Of a stretch of 8,548 bases of DNA, positions 7,341 to 8,548 are shown in pieces. Source of the DNA: DATFLK01 sp035267815 (GTDB lineage Bacteria; Pseudomonadota; Zetaproteobacteria; Mariprofundales; Mariprofundaceae). Position 1 is the stretch's first letter, and the number at the start of each line of letters is the position of its first letter. The notes beneath the pieces were generated by a model. The model ran no database searches and was not told the DNA's origin. It saw only the letters and a program-made list of their open reading frames with translations. Made by a program: the position numbers and the translations under genes. The stretch is from the NCBI GenBank assembly GCA_035267815.1, contig DATFLK010000156.1, positions 1-8,548 of the forward strand, in the 5' to 3' direction.

Positions 7341-7432
7341 TGGCGGAGAGAGAGGGATTCGAACCCTCGGTACCCCTGTAGGGGCACACACGCTTTCCAG
7401 GCGTGCTCCTTCAACCACTCGGACATCTCTCC
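7341..7432 (-). tRNA. tRNA-Ser (anticodon GGA)
   Basis: The minus strand reads GGAGAGATGTCCGAGTGGTT from 7432, and the gene ends in TCTCTCCGCCA at 7341. The seven-base acceptor stem GGAGAGA/TCTCTCC is perfect, G is the discriminator, and the CCA is encoded. The anticodon arm CACGC-CTGGAAA-GCGTG presents GGA at 7398-7396, reading UCC and UCU serine codons. The long variable arm (GTGCCCCTACAGGGGTACC region) marks a class II serine tRNA, and GGTTCGAATCC forms the T arm. The 92-base length fits. It leads a likely co-transcript with the SRP RNA. Confidence 0.98.
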
Positions 7433-7449
7433 ATCGGCACAGGGCGCCG

Positions 7450-7465
7450 GATGATACGAATCATC
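7450..7465. repeat. Inverted repeat over the tRNA promoter -10 region
   Basis: GATGAT-ACGA-ATCATC is a perfect 6 bp inverted repeat with a 4-base centre. It covers the -10 hexamer and the adjoining half of the spacer. It could be an operator, or a chance product of the -10 sequence. No transcription-factor site is recognised. Confidence 0.4.
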
Positions 7466-7479
7466 CCCTGCAATCGCAA
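7451..7479 (-). promoter_or_regulatory. Promoter of the tRNA-Ser / SRP RNA transcript
   Basis: On the minus strand TTGCGA (7479-7474) and TATCAT (7456-7451) are separated by exactly 17 bases and match the sigma-70 consensus at four and five of six positions. The stretch after the -10 is CCGGCGCCC, a G+C-rich discriminator typical of stable-RNA promoters under stringent (ppGpp) control. Initiation about seven bases after the -10 would leave a leader of roughly 11 bases before the tRNA. A TTTTT tract lies just upstream of the -35. Confidence 0.75.
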
Positions 7480-7482
7480 GGT

Positions 7483-7513
7483 AAAAAGGCCGCGACGACA
7501 AGAAAACGGCGGC
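7483..7513 (-). terminator. Probable rho-independent terminator after the 65-residue gene
   Basis: Starting 5 bases after the stop codon at 7519, the transcript has GCCGC (7513-7509) pairing with GCGGC (7493-7489), extended by a weak G-U and C-G inside. CTTTTT follows (T tract 7487-7483). The loop is rather long, so efficiency is uncertain. It ends four bases before the -35 box of the tRNA promoter, which fits a boundary between transcription units. Confidence 0.45.
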
Positions 7514-7518
7514 GGCGC

Positions 7519-7716
7519 CTACAGACCCCACTTCCGTTTGCTCAGACCGAAGAGAAAACGCCGCCGCTGATTGGCGGACATGCCACGCAATACGGTCAGG
7601 TAGACCGCCTCCTCTTCTCCCACCGTCTCGGCAAGTTCAACCGCCTGCCTCTGAACCTCGGGATCCAGATGATTGAAGAGGTGCAGCGCCTCGGCACTCA
7701 TGTTTTCCGGATTCAT
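7519..7716 (-). CDS. Small uncharacterised protein, 65 residues
   Basis: I do not recognise this protein. It has no signal peptide or membrane segment. Residues 1-50 look helical and acidic (HLDPEVQRQAVELAETVGEEEAVYLTVL), and the C terminus turns strongly basic (NQRRRFLFGLSKRKWGL, 49-65). ATG 7716 is preceded by AGGA at a 7-base spacing, and the gene ends just before a probable terminator. It starts 34 bp after the stop of the four-repeat membrane protein, so the two are likely one operon. A charge-segregated short protein could bind RNA, DNA or a partner, but nothing in the sequence shows which. Reality as a gene rests on the start context, the terminator and the tight spacing. Confidence 0.6.
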   Translation of the reverse strand: MNPENMSAEALHLFNHLDPEVQRQAVELAETVGEEEAVYLTVLRGMSANQRRRFLFGLSKRKWGL

Positions 7717-7718
7717 GA

Positions 7719-7744
7719 GGTCATCCTATCACATACAGGAGACC
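7719..7744 (-). promoter_or_regulatory. Hairpin covering the ribosome site of the 65-residue gene
   Basis: In the transcript GGTCTCCT (7744-7737) can pair with AGGATGACC (7727-7719) with one bulged base and a 9-base loop. The AGGA ribosome site is inside the stem, so translation of the small gene may be reduced unless the hairpin is opened, for instance by ribosomes finishing the upstream gene seven bases before it. This is a visual pairing without a computed energy. Confidence 0.4.
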
Positions 7745-7750
7745 ACCTAG

Positions 7751-8509
7751 CTAGTGCGTCTTTCGGGCCGGCCGATGCGGAAAGAGAAAGATGAAGGCAA
7801 GAATCAGCATGATCAGGGTGGCCGATGCCGAATAACGGCTCAATGCTAGTCCGCCATGGCTGACCGGCTTATCCAGGAAATCTCCCACCACGGCACCAAG
7901 GGGACGGGTCAGGATAAAGGCAGCCCAGAAAAGCGCGGCATGGGATATCCGTGTACGGTAGTAAGCCACCGCGATAACTGCCAGAAGCGCGCCGAACACC
8001 AGAGCACTGCCGCCATATCCGAGGCCAGCCGTATCGGCCGTCCAGTCACCCAGCGCCGTACCCAGTGTCTGGGAGAACATGATGGTGACCCAGTAGAACA
8101 CCTCTGATTTCGGCGAACTGACTGTATCCACGGCCACCGAACCGAGTGTGCGATACCAGAGATACAACGAGGCGATAAGAAGCATGGCCAGAACAGTCGT
8201 GCCACCCGCATAACCGATCCCGAGGGAGCGATCGGCAAAATCCGCCAGTGTCGTCCCCACCGTGGTCGTAGCAATAATGGTGACCCAGTAGAGAACGGGG
8301 TGAAACCGCTTCGCGGCAATCTGGGCCATGACCGCAGCCATAAAGATCACCGCAAAGATGCCCGTGCCTGCAAGGTAACCGAGCTCCATCGACATCGATA
8401 CAGCATCCCCGCCCGTTTCACCAAGCGTCGTGGCAAAGATCTTGATGATCCAGAAGACCAGAGTGACTTCCGGAACCTTGCTGAAAACCTGCTGCTTATT
8501 GTTTTCCAT
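7751..8509 (-). CDS. Four-repeat integral membrane protein, COG4705 type, function unknown
   Basis: The 252-residue protein is about eight hydrophobic segments arranged as four repeats. Each has an aromatic-Trp pair, a helix, and then a motif ending in aspartate: FW19-20 to TTLGETGGD27-35, YW74-75 to TTVGTTLAD82-90, YW139-140 to QTLGTALGD147-155, and FW194-195 to RPLGAVVGD202-210. The Trp-to-Asp distance is 15 residues every time, and repeats one and two, and three and four, are 55 residues apart. The first three repeats continue with GYxxG (LGYLAGT, IGYAGGT, LGYGGSA). From memory this matches proteins listed as COG4705, uncharacterised membrane-anchored proteins common in proteobacteria. Intramembrane Gly-Asp motifs in every repeat suggest ion or small-solute handling, but that is inference. 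ATG 8509 has AAGGGGG nine bases upstream. It precedes the 65-residue gene by 34 bp. Confidence 0.85.
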   Translation of the reverse strand: MENNKQQVFSKVPEVTLVFWIIKIFATTLGETGGDAVSMSMELGYLAGTGIFAVIFMAAVMAQIAAKRFHPVLYWVTIIATTTVGTTLADFADRSLGIGYAGGTTVLAMLLIASLYLWYRTLGSVAVDTVSSPKSEVFYWVTIMFSQTLGTALGDWTADTAGLGYGGSALVFGALLAVIAVAYYRTRISHAALFWAAFILTRPLGAVVGDFLDKPVSHGGLALSRYSASATLIMLILAFIFLFPHRPARKTH

Positions 8510-8548
8510 GGACGCAAGCCCCCTTATGCATATTTATTATCTTCTGTC

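Noticed and set aside
7148..7531. 127-codon minus-strand open frame with MSEWLKEHAWKACVPLQGYR
   Set aside because: This is the sense strand of tRNA-Ser translated by chance, a well-known annotation artefact. The tRNA fold explains the sequence.
7066..7794. 242-codon plus-strand open frame across the SRP RNA and tRNA-Ser
   Set aside because: It reads antisense through both RNA genes and the small gene. Its GERGIRTLGT segment is the familiar false protein produced by antisense tRNA-Ser.
1..8548. CRISPR array, transposon ends, integrase or toxin-antitoxin pair
   Set aside because: No regularly spaced repeats, terminal inverted repeats or recombinase motifs were seen on either strand. The small gene has no recognisable toxin or antitoxin features.

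Overview
The window looks like a gammaproteobacterial chromosome segment. It holds the housekeeping run tRNA-Ser(GGA), SRP 4.5S RNA, dnaX, ybaB and recR, all on the minus strand. The order, the short SRP RNA (no Alu domain) and E. coli-like YbaB, RecR and DnaX proteins support Gammaproteobacteria. I cannot name the genus from sequence alone.

Reading in transcription order (right to left): 8509-7751 encodes a membrane protein built of four repeats, of the COG4705 type. A 65-residue unrecognised gene follows closely (7716-7519), then a probable terminator. Next is a strong stable-RNA promoter (7479-7451), tRNA-Ser (7432-7341) and the SRP RNA (about 7299-7203). A plus-strand gene for a small isoprenylcysteine-methyltransferase-like membrane protein (6735-7187) then sits between the SRP RNA and dnaX, facing the other way. 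The replication/recombination operon dnaX-ybaB-recR occupies 6590-3928, with a 30 bp gap and then a 4 bp stop/start overlap.

After recR and a 139 bp spacer, the left 3.8 kb is a surface-polysaccharide cluster on the same strand. It contains a Wzx-type flippase, an FkbM-family methyltransferase (4 bp overlap with the flippase), a family 2 glycosyltransferase, and the N-terminal part of a zinc-ribbon methyltransferase cut by the window edge. Together these suggest assembly, methylation and export of a lipid-linked glycan. Base composition drops in this cluster: in four hand-counted 60-base lines it was 29/60 and 31/60 G+C here, against 45/60 in recR and 40/60 in dnaX. This fits a variable glycan locus placed next to a conserved operon.

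I found no CRISPR array, transposase, integrase or rRNA, and no clearly new defence or mobile system. The points most worth a second look are the four-fold repeat protein with its small partner gene, the gene lodged between SRP RNA and dnaX, and the compact terminator/promoter/dyad before the tRNA.
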